In this document: positions 15,834-23,753 of the stretch, one piece after another
Numbering within the stretch: position 1 is the stretch's first letter
Layout: every line of letters starts with the position of its first letter
NCBI GenBank assembly: GCA_036374835.1
Contig: DASUTB010000054.1
Span: 5,267-69,266, forward strand
From: DASUTB01 sp036374835
GTDB taxonomy: Bacteria; Actinomycetota; Actinomycetes; Jiangellales; Jiangellaceae
Length of the DNA stretch: 64,000 nucleotides
Direction: 5' to 3'
Notes under the pieces: model-generated
Databases searched by the model: none
What the model saw: only the letters and a program-made list of their open reading frames with translations
Told to the model about the DNA's origin: nothing
Made by a program: the position numbers and the translations under genes

Positions 15834-16781
15834 TCAGCGGTGCTCGTCGTCATCGAGCAGGCTCGCCACCGACCGGAGTGAACCACCGGTGGATGTCGCG
15901 TCCTGCTGGCCACTCGAATCGCCGGAGGGCTGACCGTTCTCGCCGTGCGCGTCCGGGATGTTACCGCCGTCGCCCATTCCGGCCTCGCCCATTCCGGCCT
16001 CGCCAATTCCGGCCTCGCCAATTCCGGCCTCGCCCATTCCGGCCTCGCCCATTCCGCGACCGCCGGCCATCGCGCCGACCGGCTCATGCTGCGGCAGCGG
16101 CGCGGGCGCCTCGTCGACCGCACCGGTCTCGAGTTTGCGCAGCTCGGCCTGTAGGTATGCCTTGAGCCGGCTGCGGTACTCCCGCTCGAAGTCGCGCAAC
16201 TCGTCGCGCCGGCGCTCGAGCTGGGCACACTCGGCCTCGAGGGCACCGAACACCTCCTGCCGGCGCTGCGCGGCTTCCTGCTCGATGGCATTGGCGCGCT
16301 GCCTGGCCTCGCTCTCGATCTTGGCCTCCTTGGCCTGGAGCTCGGCGTCGATGTTGTCGGCCCGCTGCTGCGCGTCGGACAACAGCCGGTCGGCCTCTTC
16401 CCTCGCATCGGAGACCAGTTGATCTGCCGTCTTCTGGGCGAGAGCGAGCACCTTGGCCGCCGCGTCGGACGGCTGGCCGTCCTCGTGCGGACCGGCCCCG
16501 AAGGCAGGCTCAGACATGGCGGTCGGAGGCGGCTTCGGCGCACCGCTCTGCTCGGCCGGAGGTGGTGGAGCAACGTGCTCAAGGGACGCGGCGACTCCCC
16601 CGCCACCACCGCGAGTCACGGCGGACAGCTTGTCTCGAAGCTCGTCGTTCTCGCGCTGTATACGCTCCAGTTCGGCTTGGACCTCGTCCAGGAAGTCATC
16701 GACTTCCTGCATGTCGTAGCCCTCTTTGAGCCGGACCGTCGCGAACTGCTTGTCCTGGACGTCCTGAGGCGTCAATGGCAT
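15834..16781 (-). CDS. wag31: DivIVA-family polar growth protein Wag31
   Basis: 315 residues. The N-terminus MPLTPQDVQDKQFATVRLKEGYD is the membrane-curvature-sensing DivIVA domain, followed by a coiled coil (FLDEVQAELERIQRENDELRDKL). A disordered Gly/Pro linker follows, then a second long coiled coil with many Ala, Glu and Arg (about residues 115-235). The tail after residue 245 contains six pentapeptide copies of the GEAGM/GEAGI type. Wag31 organises tip growth at cell poles. AGGGGTGA precedes the ATG by a few bases. It is the last gene of the dcw region, 44 bp after yggT, and converges on ileS. Confidence 0.95.
   Translation of the reverse strand: MPLTPQDVQDKQFATVRLKEGYDMQEVDDFLDEVQAELERIQRENDELRDKLSAVTRGGGGGVAASLEHVAPPPPAEQSGAPKPPPTAMSEPAFGAGPHEDGQPSDAAAKVLALAQKTADQLVSDAREEADRLLSDAQQRADNIDAELQAKEAKIESEARQRANAIEQEAAQRRQEVFGALEAECAQLERRRDELRDFEREYRSRLKAYLQAELRKLETGAVDEAPAPLPQHEPVGAMAGGRGMGEAGMGEAGIGEAGIGEAGMGEAGMGDGGNIPDAHGENGQPSGDSSGQQDATSTGGSLRSVASLLDDDEHR
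15973..16062. repeat. six 15-bp tandem repeats inside wag31
   Basis: The unit CCCATTCCGGCCTCG, or CCAATTCCGGCCTCG in two copies, is repeated six times without spacing; the last copy is diverged. It encodes the pentapeptide GEAGM or GEAGI in the disordered tail. Near-identity at DNA level suggests recent expansion and probable length variation between strains. Confidence 0.9.
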
Positions 16782-16825
16782 AGCGTCACCCCTGGTATGT
16801 TCGGTCAAGATGTCACGGTACCCCT

Positions 16826-17113
16826 TCATCGGAGGTTATTCACAACCGAAAGCGCGATTGACGTCGCGACTATCAAGATGATGAAGGCAAGATCGAGCGC
16901 GATCGAGCCCAGCCGCAGCGGTGGCACGAACCTCCGAATGAAGTTCAGCGGCGGGTCGGTCACGGTGTAGACGGCCTCGAGAACCACCAAGACAAGACCG
17001 CGAGGACGCCAATCGCGCGCGAACACCTGAATCCACTCCGCCACCAGCCGGATCAACAACGTGATGATGAACAGGTACAGCAGAGTGGCGAGTACGTTTG
17101 CGACGACGGACAC
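16826..17113 (-). CDS. yggT: YggT-family membrane protein
   Basis: 95 residues with two hydrophobic regions (about residues 4-28 and 70-92) flanking the conserved YTVTDPPLNFIRRFVPPLRLGSIALDL-type core; the TDPPL and RRFVPP pieces are diagnostic. YggT proteins sit next to sepF and divIVA in many bacteria, but their role is not defined. The GTG at 17113 gives the normal length. It diverges from the Fur-family gene, so it must have its own promoter between 17114 and 17176, whereas in related genomes it usually follows sepF directly. Confidence 0.88.
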   Translation of the reverse strand: MSVVANVLATLLYLFIITLLIRLVAEWIQVFARDWRPRGLVLVVLEAVYTVTDPPLNFIRRFVPPLRLGSIALDLAFIILIVATSIALSVVNNLR

Positions 17114-17164
17114 GAGTCCCGAACATACCCGACTATGCGCCCCTTCGCGCTACCGCCCTGCCCA

Positions 17165-17170
17165 TAGGCT
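17165..17170 (+). promoter_or_regulatory. candidate -10 of the Fur-family gene (leaderless)
   Basis: TAGGCT ends 6 nt before the ATG at 17177. The same hexamer and spacing occur before moaA. No operator-like palindrome is obvious. Confidence 0.45.
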
Positions 17171-17176
17171 GGATGC

Positions 17177-17605
17177 ATGCACGCGAACAGCGACCGGTCC
17201 ACCACGACCGGCCAGGAACGCCGGACCCGCCAGCGCGCGGCGATCGACGAGATCCTCAACGAGACGGACGATTTCGCCAGTGCGCAGCAGCTCCATGCCA
17301 CGCTACGGGCTCGCGGGTCACGCATCGGCCTCGCCACCGTATACCGGACCTTGCAGGCGATGGCCGATGACGGACGCGTCGACGTGCTACGGACCGACTC
17401 GGGCGAGGCCGTGTACCGCCGGTGCGACGTGGCCGACCACCATCACCATCTCGTGTGCCGTTCGTGTGGTGCCGCGGTCGAGATCGCGCGACCGGCGGTC
17501 GAGGCGTGGGCCGACCAGGTGGCCACCGAACACGGCTACGTCGAGGTGACGCATACCGTGGAACTGTTCGGCCTGTGCCCGGCGTGCGCCGCTCGGCAAC
17601 GATGA
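17177..17605 (+). CDS. Fur-family metalloregulator, probably Zur
   Basis: 142 residues. The winged helix contains FASAQQLHATLRARGSRIGLATVYRTLQAM, the Fur-family DNA-recognition region. Metal sites follow: DHHHHLVCRSCG near residue 90 and a C-terminal CPACAA pair. The two CxxC pairs form the structural zinc site. The run DHHHH and the short length resemble actinobacterial Zur (zinc uptake regulator) more than iron Fur, but the metal cannot be fixed from sequence alone. It lies on the opposite strand inside the dcw cluster, between sepF and yggT, with a 90-bp palindrome at its 3' end. Confidence 0.85.
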   Translation: MHANSDRSTTTGQERRTRQRAAIDEILNETDDFASAQQLHATLRARGSRIGLATVYRTLQAMADDGRVDVLRTDSGEAVYRRCDVADHHHHLVCRSCGAAVEIARPAVEAWADQVATEHGYVEVTHTVELFGLCPACAARQR

Positions 17606-17695
17606 CGAATGATCACGTTCAGCATGTTTGACGTCGCTTCATGAGGCACGCGAGCCTGGTGAGGCTACGCCAAACCTGCCGAACGTGATCATTCG
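17606..17695. repeat. 90-bp palindrome between the Fur-family gene and sepF
   Basis: CGAATGATCACGTTC at 17606-17620 is repeated perfectly inverted at 17681-17695. The arms keep pairing inward with a few mismatches (GTTTGACGTCGCTTCATGAG against GTTTGGCGTAGCCTCACCAG), so nearly the whole 90 bp can fold as one hairpin. It lies in the convergent gap and starts 1 nt after the upstream stop codon. Confidence 0.85.
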
Positions 17696-17712
17696 TTTCG
17701 GCCGAGTGCGGT

Positions 17713-18219
17713 TCAGGATTGGTTGAAGAACCCGCCACTGGCGATCCGAGCCCGGTCCTCAGCGGTGACCTCGACGTCAGCCGGTGACAGCAGGAAGACC
17801 TTCGCCGTGACCCGATCGATGCTACCGCGCAGGCCGAAGATGAGACCTGCGGCGAAGTCGACGAGCCGCTTGGCGTCGACGTCGTCCATGTCCGTCAGGT
17901 TCATGATCACCGGAGTGCCGTCACGGAAGTGTTCACCCAGGGTGCGTGCATCGTTGTAGGTGCGCGGGTGCAGCGTGACGATACGCGCCGAGTCCACCGC
18001 GTTCCGTGCTGGCACGGCGCGAGGACGACGCTCGGCGAGTGATGCCACGGTCGCGGTGCGACCACCGGATTCGTGCGGATCAGCCGCCGACTCGACGTCA
18101 CTCACATCGTCGAACGCCGCCTCGGCATACTCGTCGAAGTCGTTGTCGTAGTCGTCATAGCGGTCCTGGTCCTCCACGAGCCCGAGGTAGACCGCGACTT
18201 TGCGCATTGCGCCGGCCAT
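17713..18219 (-). CDS. sepF: cell division protein SepF
   Basis: 168 residues. The membrane-binding N-terminal helix is MAGAMRKVAVYLGLVED. An acidic, Tyr-rich linker (about residues 18-60) follows, then the SepF core with RIVTLHPRTYNDARTLGEHF, VIMNLTDMDDVDAKRLVDFAAGL and KVFLLSPADVEVTAED. SepF anchors FtsZ to the membrane in actinobacteria. GAAGGA precedes the ATG by 9 nt; a start four codons later is possible. It lies 64 bp downstream of yggS. Its 3' end faces the inverted Fur-family gene, unlike the usual sepF-yggT order. Confidence 0.96.
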   Translation of the reverse strand: MAGAMRKVAVYLGLVEDQDRYDDYDNDFDEYAEAAFDDVSDVESAADPHESGGRTATVASLAERRPRAVPARNAVDSARIVTLHPRTYNDARTLGEHFRDGTPVIMNLTDMDDVDAKRLVDFAAGLIFGLRGSIDRVTAKVFLLSPADVEVTAEDRARIASGGFFNQS

Positions 18220-18283
18220 GTACGTTGTCCTTCGCGCGTGTGGACGGTTCGTTCCCGCGACGGGTGTCGCGTTCGGTTCGACC

Positions 18284-18976
18284 CTAGCCGGGATACGGAC
18301 GTTTACCGAGGATTGCGCTGCCTACGCGAAGGTGTGTCGCACCATGGGCTATCGCGGCCTCCATGTCCGCGCTCATCCCGGCCGAGATCCAGGTGGCCTC
18401 CGGATGCTCCTTACGGAGCCACCCGGAGATTCGCGCCAACTCCGCGAACGCAGGACCGGGCTCGGCTTCGAGCGGCGCAACGGCCATCACGCCGGCGAGC
18501 CGGAGGGAGGCAGCGTCGGCGATCATGCCGGCGATCTCCGACACGCCGTCTGCCATGACGCCGCCACGGCCCGGCGCACCGTCCAATGAGACCTGCACCA
18601 GGCAGTCGAGCCGCCGCCCCTCGTTACCCGCGGCACGGTCGAGCGCACGGACCAGGCGTGGCCGGTCCACCGAGTGCACGACCGACGCGTACCGGGCCAC
18701 CGAGTTCGCCTTGTTCGTCTGCAACTGCCCGACGAAGTGCCACCGAACCGGTAACCCGGCGCACTCGGCCGCCTTCGCCGCCGCCTCCTGGTCACGGTTC
18801 TCCCCGATGTCACGCACACCGAGATCGCTGAGAATCGCGACGTCCGTCGCGGGATAGGTCTTGGTGACGACGATGATCGTCAGCTCGGACCGATCTCGTC
18901 CCGCCGCCGCACACGCCTCGGCCACGCGCTTGTGCGTGCGCTCGAGACCCGCGGCGATGTCGGCGGCGCGGCTCAT
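18284..18976 (-). CDS. yggS: YggS/PLPBP pyridoxal-phosphate homeostasis protein
   Basis: 230 residues. The family signatures are VVTKTYPATDVA with the PLP-binding lysine near residue 40, GENRDQEAAAKA, RWHFVGQLQTNKAN, and SAGMSADMEAAIAHGATHLRVGSAILG at the end. The protein binds PLP without known catalysis and buffers its level. The ATG at 18976 overlaps the pgeF stop as ATGA, so it is preferred over an in-frame ATG four codons upstream. It is part of the ftsZ-pgeF-yggS-sepF block. Confidence 0.94.
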   Translation of the reverse strand: MSRAADIAAGLERTHKRVAEACAAAGRDRSELTIIVVTKTYPATDVAILSDLGVRDIGENRDQEAAAKAAECAGLPVRWHFVGQLQTNKANSVARYASVVHSVDRPRLVRALDRAAGNEGRRLDCLVQVSLDGAPGRGGVMADGVSEIAGMIADAASLRLAGVMAVAPLEAEPGPAFAELARISGWLRKEHPEATWISAGMSADMEAAIAHGATHLRVGSAILGKRPYPG

Positions 18977-19704
18977 CGTTGCCGCCATACGAGCCCGGCA
19001 AAACGTCCGGTGGGACGCCGGCCGCGGTGGGAGAAGTACTCGTCGGACTCCAGCGTGCAGGACTCCCAGCGCTTCACCTTGACGCCGGCCACGGTCAGCT
19101 GTGCAACTACGCCGGCAGGCACGTCGATGGCCGGCGTCCCGCGTCGCGTCATCGCCTCGGCCTCTGGAACGCCGGACACGACCTCGGCCTGCAATTTCGC
19201 GGGCACCTCATAGCATTTCCCGCACACCGCGGGACCGACTCGTGCCTCGATCTCCCGCGCGCCCGCATCGCGCATGGCGGCGACCACGGCAGGGACGATG
19301 CCGACAATCAGACCCGCGCGCCCTGCGTGCGCCGCGCCGATGACACCCGAGGCGGGGTCGGCGAGCAACACCGGCACGCAATCGGCCACCAGCACGGCGA
19401 GGGCGAGCCCGGGCTCTGTGGTGACGAGCGCGTCAACTTCGGGGGCGGTGCCCTGCCACGGCCCGTCCAAGACGGCGACCTCCCGGCCGTGGACCTGGTT
19501 CATATAGAGCACCCGGTCGGCCGGAACGCCGATGGCGTTGGCAACACGCACCCGGTTCTCGGTGACCGCGACCGGATCGTCGCTGACATGGCCGCCGAGG
19601 TTCAGCTCATCGTAGGGCGCCGCGCTCACACCCCCGTACCGGTCGGTGACAGCCACGTGGACGTCGCCCCGCCCCGCGCCGAGCTTCTCGTGCCGGCTCA
19701 GCAT
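18973..19704 (-). CDS. pgeF: PgeF/YfiH laccase-domain protein (peptidoglycan editing factor)
   Basis: 243 residues from the ATG at 19704. The zinc/copper site residues of the family are present: NQVHG, ADCVPVLLADP and AAHAGRAG, followed by GPAVCGKCYEV. In E. coli PgeF prevents L-Ser replacing L-Ala in muropeptides; other members act on purine nucleosides. It follows ftsZ. The start is uncertain because no ribosome-binding site precedes this ATG. A TTG at 19791, right after the ftsZ stop, would add 29 residues without similarity to the family. Confidence 0.88.
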   Translation of the reverse strand: MLSRHEKLGAGRGDVHVAVTDRYGGVSAAPYDELNLGGHVSDDPVAVTENRVRVANAIGVPADRVLYMNQVHGREVAVLDGPWQGTAPEVDALVTTEPGLALAVLVADCVPVLLADPASGVIGAAHAGRAGLIVGIVPAVVAAMRDAGAREIEARVGPAVCGKCYEVPAKLQAEVVSGVPEAEAMTRRGTPAIDVPAGVVAQLTVAGVKVKRWESCTLESDEYFSHRGRRPTGRFAGLVWRQR

Positions 19705-19796
19705 GTGGTCAAGGGGAGGCTCGGCGTGGACGGTTCCATCGGACGAAGTCTGGCATATCCGACCTTGGCGGCCGCGGCGTGCTCGGCCCAATCTCG

Positions 19797-21053
19797 CTAC
19801 TTCAGGAAGTCCGGCACGTCGAGGTCATCGTCCGACGCGGGCACCATCCGGCGGGCTTCGCGCGCCGCCGCGGCCGCCGAGGAATCCGGGCCGGAGGTCG
19901 TCGCGCTGCGATTCGGCGTTTCGGTGGCGTCGTGCGAGCCGGCCGACGATCCAGAACTCGGTGTGGCCGGCTCGGAATCGGTGGCGGCGTTCTCCGACTC
20001 GCTCCCGTCACTGTTCGCGCCGGCGGTGCTCCGCGTATTCGGGCCCCTGCCTGAGGACTCGGGCGCCGGTACGTGCAGCGGCGTGCCACCGTCCCGCTTG
20101 GCCGGCATTCCCCCGTCGAACCCGGCTGCGATGACCGTCACGCGTACCTCGTCGCCGAGCGCGTCGTCGATGACCGCACCGAAGATGATGTTCGCCTCGT
20201 CGTGCGCGGCCTGCGAGACGAGATTCGCCGCTTCGTTGATCTCGAACAGGCCGAGGTCCGAGCCACCCGAGACCGACAGCAGGACGCCATGCGCGCCGTC
20301 GATGCTGGCTTCGAGCAAAGGCGACGAGATCGCCATCTCCGCCGCGGCGACGGATCTGTCCTCACCGCGGGCCGAGCCAATGCCCATGAGCGCCGAACCG
20401 GCGTTGCTCATCACCGACTTGACGTCGGCGAAGTCCAGGTTGATCAGCCCGGGTGTGGTGATCAGGTCGGTGATGCCCTGAACACCGGACAACAGCACCT
20501 GGTCGGCGCTCTTGAACGCGTCCAGCACGCTGACCTGCCGGTCGCTGATCGACAGCAGCCGGTCGTTGGGAATGACGATGAGCGTGTCGACCTCTTCGCG
20601 CAGCGCCTCGATGCCGGCCTCGGCCTGCAGCGCGCGGCGCCGGCCCTCGAACATGAACGGCCGGGTGACCACTCCGATGGTCAAGGCGCCGAGCGAGCGT
20701 GCCACCCGCGCCACGACCGGCGCGCCGCCGGTCCCGGTGCCGCCGCCTTCGCCCGCGGTGACGAACACCATGTCGGCGCCCTGTAGGACTTCCTCGATCT
20801 CGTCGGCGTGGTCCTCGGCGGCTTTGCTGCCGACATCCGGGTCGGCCCCCGCACCGAGACCTCGGGTCAGTTCGCGGCCGACGTCGAGCTTGACGTCGGC
20901 GTCGCTCATCAGCAGCGCCTGCGCGTCGGTGTTGATCGCGATGAACTCGACACCCTTGAGGCCCACCTCGATCATGCGGTTGACGGCATTGACACCACCG
21001 CCGCCGATGCCCACGACCTTGATGACCGCGAGGTAGTTCTGCGGAGCAGTCAC
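19797..21053 (-). CDS. ftsZ: cell division GTPase FtsZ
   Basis: 418 residues. The N-terminal GTPase domain contains KVVGIGGGGVNAVNRM and the tubulin signature GGGTGTG near residue 108. The T7 synergy loop reads LINLDFADVKSVM. After residue ~318 comes an unstructured linker rich in Ser, Glu and Ala, ending in the conserved tail DDDLDVPDFLK that binds SepF and other partners. GAGAGG lies 9 nt before the GTG start. The linker is longer than in many relatives. It follows ftsQ after a 520-bp gap that must hold its own promoter. Confidence 0.98.
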   Translation of the reverse strand: MTAPQNYLAVIKVVGIGGGGVNAVNRMIEVGLKGVEFIAINTDAQALLMSDADVKLDVGRELTRGLGAGADPDVGSKAAEDHADEIEEVLQGADMVFVTAGEGGGTGTGGAPVVARVARSLGALTIGVVTRPFMFEGRRRALQAEAGIEALREEVDTLIVIPNDRLLSISDRQVSVLDAFKSADQVLLSGVQGITDLITTPGLINLDFADVKSVMSNAGSALMGIGSARGEDRSVAAAEMAISSPLLEASIDGAHGVLLSVSGGSDLGLFEINEAANLVSQAAHDEANIIFGAVIDDALGDEVRVTVIAAGFDGGMPAKRDGGTPLHVPAPESSGRGPNTRSTAGANSDGSESENAATDSEPATPSSGSSAGSHDATETPNRSATTSGPDSSAAAAAREARRMVPASDDDLDVPDFLK

Positions 21054-21302
21054 GTCGCTTCGCCTCTCGCTTGAGTGTTCATGTTCCGCTCGATCCCCCG
21101 TAATCTAGCCGAGACCCCATTCGCGCTCACGCATGGCGCAGGTGGCCTTGCTTCTCCCGTCCCGTGTCTCCAGTCTCACCCTCAAGTTGAGGTTTACGGT
21201 TATGTCAACTTGTTTGTTGTCAGAACGCTACGGGTACGCGTACTTGCCTCCATGCCGACACGCCGGTTTGCTACTGATCGACATCCATCGCCCGCCCATT
21301 CA
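21054..21302. other. upstream region of ftsZ
   Basis: No gene is visible. On the minus strand TTGACA lies at 21208-21203 and TAGATT at 21107-21102; they are too far apart to form one promoter, but either could belong to one of several ftsZ promoters. A perfect 13-bp palindrome CCTCAAGTTGAGG lies at 21180-21192, next to TTGACA, and is a candidate operator. Confidence 0.35.
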
Positions 21303-21579
21303 GAATGATCACGTAAACGTCCGTTTCCCCAGCCAAACCACGGCTATAGACCATGCAAAGCCTGCAAACACCGTGCACCGGAACGAATACTCGCTGCGAC
21401 CCGATCCAAACCGAGCCCGTTCGGTGGGAGCTCGGCAGATCCGGACCATGCGCGGCAAGGACGGATGCCACAAGGGCGGTACGGACTTGTGGCATGTGCC
21501 GACGATGCGCAGCGTGTACGACGTTGCGCGGCATACATGCCACGTATGCCCGGGGAGCCGGACGTTTAAGTGATCATTC
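21303..21579. repeat. large paired palindrome arms between ftsQ and ftsZ
   Basis: The left arm GAATGATCACGTAAACGTCC starts at 21303. The right arm, read on the minus strand, is GAATGATCACTTAAACGTCC and begins at 21579. The right arm includes the ftsQ stop codon TGA. The arms diverge after about 24 nt and enclose some 230 bp. Unlike most members this pair lies between two genes of the same direction. Confidence 0.75.
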
Positions 21580-22311
21580 TGAGGCGGACGGGAAGTCGGG
21601 AGCGGACACGTTGTATGAACTCGCGTCCGGCACCTCGGCCATCAGCACACCGAGCACCTCGGCCTTACGCGCGGTCTCGGCAGCAGTCCCCCACAGGACC
21701 CGCCGCTCATCGGTGAGCACCAACTCGATCGCCGCCTCGGACGGCGCCTCGACAGCGGCAAGTTGGGACGTCACCTCTTCAGGCAGACCGGCGAGCACCT
21801 CGATCGCCGCGACCCGGGCGCTCACCTGGCCAACTTCACTCCCCGGATCGGCGACGAGCTCGATCAGTTCGGCATTGCGCGTTGCCGAGGCGCCGAAGAC
21901 GACACCTTCGTCGTCGACCGACCACCACGTATCGCCGTCCTGGAGCGTCGCAGCAGGTTCCCGGACCGAGATGTCGATCTCCACCGTTCGCGGCCAGCCG
22001 CGGCGCACGTCCGCACCGGCCACTTCCGGAATCTCCTGAACCCGATCATCGATGGCGTCGGTATCCACCCGGATCAGCGGCATGCCCTCCGGCACGTCTG
22101 CCGCATCACGAACCGCCTTCTCGACCTTCCCGCCGACGCCGCTGATCTCGACCCGGTCAACGGCGGTGAAATCCGACCAGCCAACGAGCCAGGCCAGTGC
22201 GGCGACCGCCGACACGGCGAGTACGGCACCGAACGACCACAGCAGGCGGCCCAGCCGCCGCCGGCGCGACCGCGCGGCGAACCTATCCGCTCCCGCCGGA
22301 GCACGGCTCAC
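21574..22311 (-). CDS. ftsQ: cell division protein FtsQ
   Basis: 245 residues. An Arg-rich cytoplasmic start (FAARSRRRRLGRLLW) precedes one membrane helix (about residues 22-46). The POTRA domain follows, beginning DFTAVDRVEISGVGGK, with the beta domain after it (REPAATLQDGDTWWSVDDEGVVF). FtsQ links FtsL and FtsB in the divisome. The GTG start overlaps the murC stop as GTGA. The stop codon lies inside a GAATGATCAC palindrome arm, so the last residues are Ser-Glu. Confidence 0.94.
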   Translation of the reverse strand: MSRAPAGADRFAARSRRRRLGRLLWSFGAVLAVSAVAALAWLVGWSDFTAVDRVEISGVGGKVEKAVRDAADVPEGMPLIRVDTDAIDDRVQEIPEVAGADVRRGWPRTVEIDISVREPAATLQDGDTWWSVDDEGVVFGASATRNAELIELVADPGSEVGQVSARVAAIEVLAGLPEEVTSQLAAVEAPSEAAIELVLTDERRVLWGTAAETARKAEVLGVLMAEVPDASSYNVSAPDFPSASE

Positions 22312-23753
22312 GGGCCGGCACCTACTGCCGGCTCGGCTGCACCGGCGGGCTCGCGCTCGAGCAGCTCGAGCAACTCCGGCCCGATGAGCGTGACGTCACC
22401 GGCTCCGAACGTGAACACGATGTCGTCGGGCCGCAGACGTTCGGCGACGCGGGCGGGAACCGCGGACCACGACGGCTCGAAGACGACCCGGTCCGGCGGC
22501 AGCGGCACCGCCCGGGCCACCAGAGCCCCAGTGACACCAGGCTCGGGATCTTCGCGCGCCGCGTAGACGTCCATGACGATCACTTCATCAGCGGCACCGA
22601 GTGCGGCGCCGAACTCGTCGGCGAAGATGCGGGTCCTGCTGTAGAGGTGCGGCTGGAAGACGGCAACAACCCGCCCGCTGCCGGCCAGCGGCCGGGCCGC
22701 CGCGAGCACCGCGGCCACTTCAGTCGGATGGTGGGCGTAGTCGTCGTACACCCACACCCCGCCGGCGTAGCCCTTCAACTCGAACCGTCGTCGGGTACCG
22801 GTGAACCCGGCAAGCCCTTCCATGAGGTCCGCGCTGGCGAAGCCCATACCGATTCCCGCGGTGAAAGCGCCCGCGGCGTTGAGCGCATTGTGCCGCCCGG
22901 GCACGCGCAGGGTCAGCCGGCCGGTTCGCCGCCCGGCTACGACCAGTTCGAACGAAGCCTGTCCCCCGCTGAACTCGAGCCCAGCGACGCGCACATCGGC
23001 CTCCGGCGACTCCCCGTAGGTGCGCACGTCGATACCACGCGCGGCGGCGGACGACGCCAGCGCCCGCGCGCCCGGGTCGTCCGCGCACACCACGAGGTAG
23101 CCGGTCACCCGATCGGCGAACGCCTCGAACGCTTTGAAGTACGCCTCGTCGCTGCCGTAGTTGTCTAGGTGGTCGGCTTCGACGTTGGTGACGATCGCCA
23201 CCTCGGGCGTGTACGCGAGGAACGAGCTGTCGCTTTCATCGGCCTCGGCCACGAACACGTCGCCCGACCCGTTGTGCGCGTTCGCGCCGCTCTCGTTCAG
23301 GTTGCCGCCGATCGCGAACGACGGGTCGGCGCCGCAGTGCTGAAGAGCGACCGTGAGCATGGACGTGGTGGTGGTCTTGCCATGCGTCCCGGCCACCGCG
23401 ATCGCCGTCCGCCCGGCCATCAGCGCGGCCAGCGCGGCGGCTCGCGGCAAGATCTGCAGGCCGAGCCGGCGTGCCTCGACGACCTCCGGATTCGTCTCCC
23501 GGATCGCGGTCGAGACGACGACCGTATCCGCGCCGGTGACGTACTCCGCGGCATGCCCACCGTATACCGTCGCGCCGAGGGCGCGCAGGCTGTCGAGTAC
23601 GGGCGATTCCTTCATGTCGCTGCCGGTGACGGTGCCACCGCGGGCGAGCAGGATCCGGGCGATGCCGCTCATGCCCGCACCGCCGATGCCGACGAAATGC
23701 ACCCGGCCGAGCCGGTCGGCCGACGGCGGCGCTGCCGGAGGTGGGACGATCAT
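22308..23753 (-). CDS. murC: UDP-N-acetylmuramate--L-alanine ligase
   Basis: 481 residues. Visible are the nucleotide-binding start VHFVGIGGAGMSGIA, the ATP loop AVAGTHGKTTTTSML near residue 115, EADESDSSFL, TNVEADHLDNYG, and the C-terminal VYDDYAHHPTEV. It adds L-Ala to UDP-MurNAc in the cytoplasm. Its start overlaps the murG stop as ATGA and its stop overlaps the ftsQ start. Confidence 0.97.
   Translation of the reverse strand: MIVPPPAAPPSADRLGRVHFVGIGGAGMSGIARILLARGGTVTGSDMKESPVLDSLRALGATVYGGHAAEYVTGADTVVVSTAIRETNPEVVEARRLGLQILPRAAALAALMAGRTAIAVAGTHGKTTTTSMLTVALQHCGADPSFAIGGNLNESGANAHNGSGDVFVAEADESDSSFLAYTPEVAIVTNVEADHLDNYGSDEAYFKAFEAFADRVTGYLVVCADDPGARALASSAAARGIDVRTYGESPEADVRVAGLEFSGGQASFELVVAGRRTGRLTLRVPGRHNALNAAGAFTAGIGMGFASADLMEGLAGFTGTRRRFELKGYAGGVWVYDDYAHHPTEVAAVLAAARPLAGSGRVVAVFQPHLYSRTRIFADEFGAALGAADEVIVMDVYAAREDPEPGVTGALVARAVPLPPDRVVFEPSWSAVPARVAERLRPDDIVFTFGAGDVTLIGPELLELLEREPAGAAEPAVGAGP

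Noticed and set aside
15973..16062. Possible CRISPR-like array
   Set aside because: The repeats are contiguous 15-bp units without spacers and are in frame within wag31.
21080..21208. TTGACA plus TAGATT as one ftsZ promoter
   Set aside because: The hexamers are about 95 bp apart. They may belong to two different promoters, but no partner with correct spacing was found for either.
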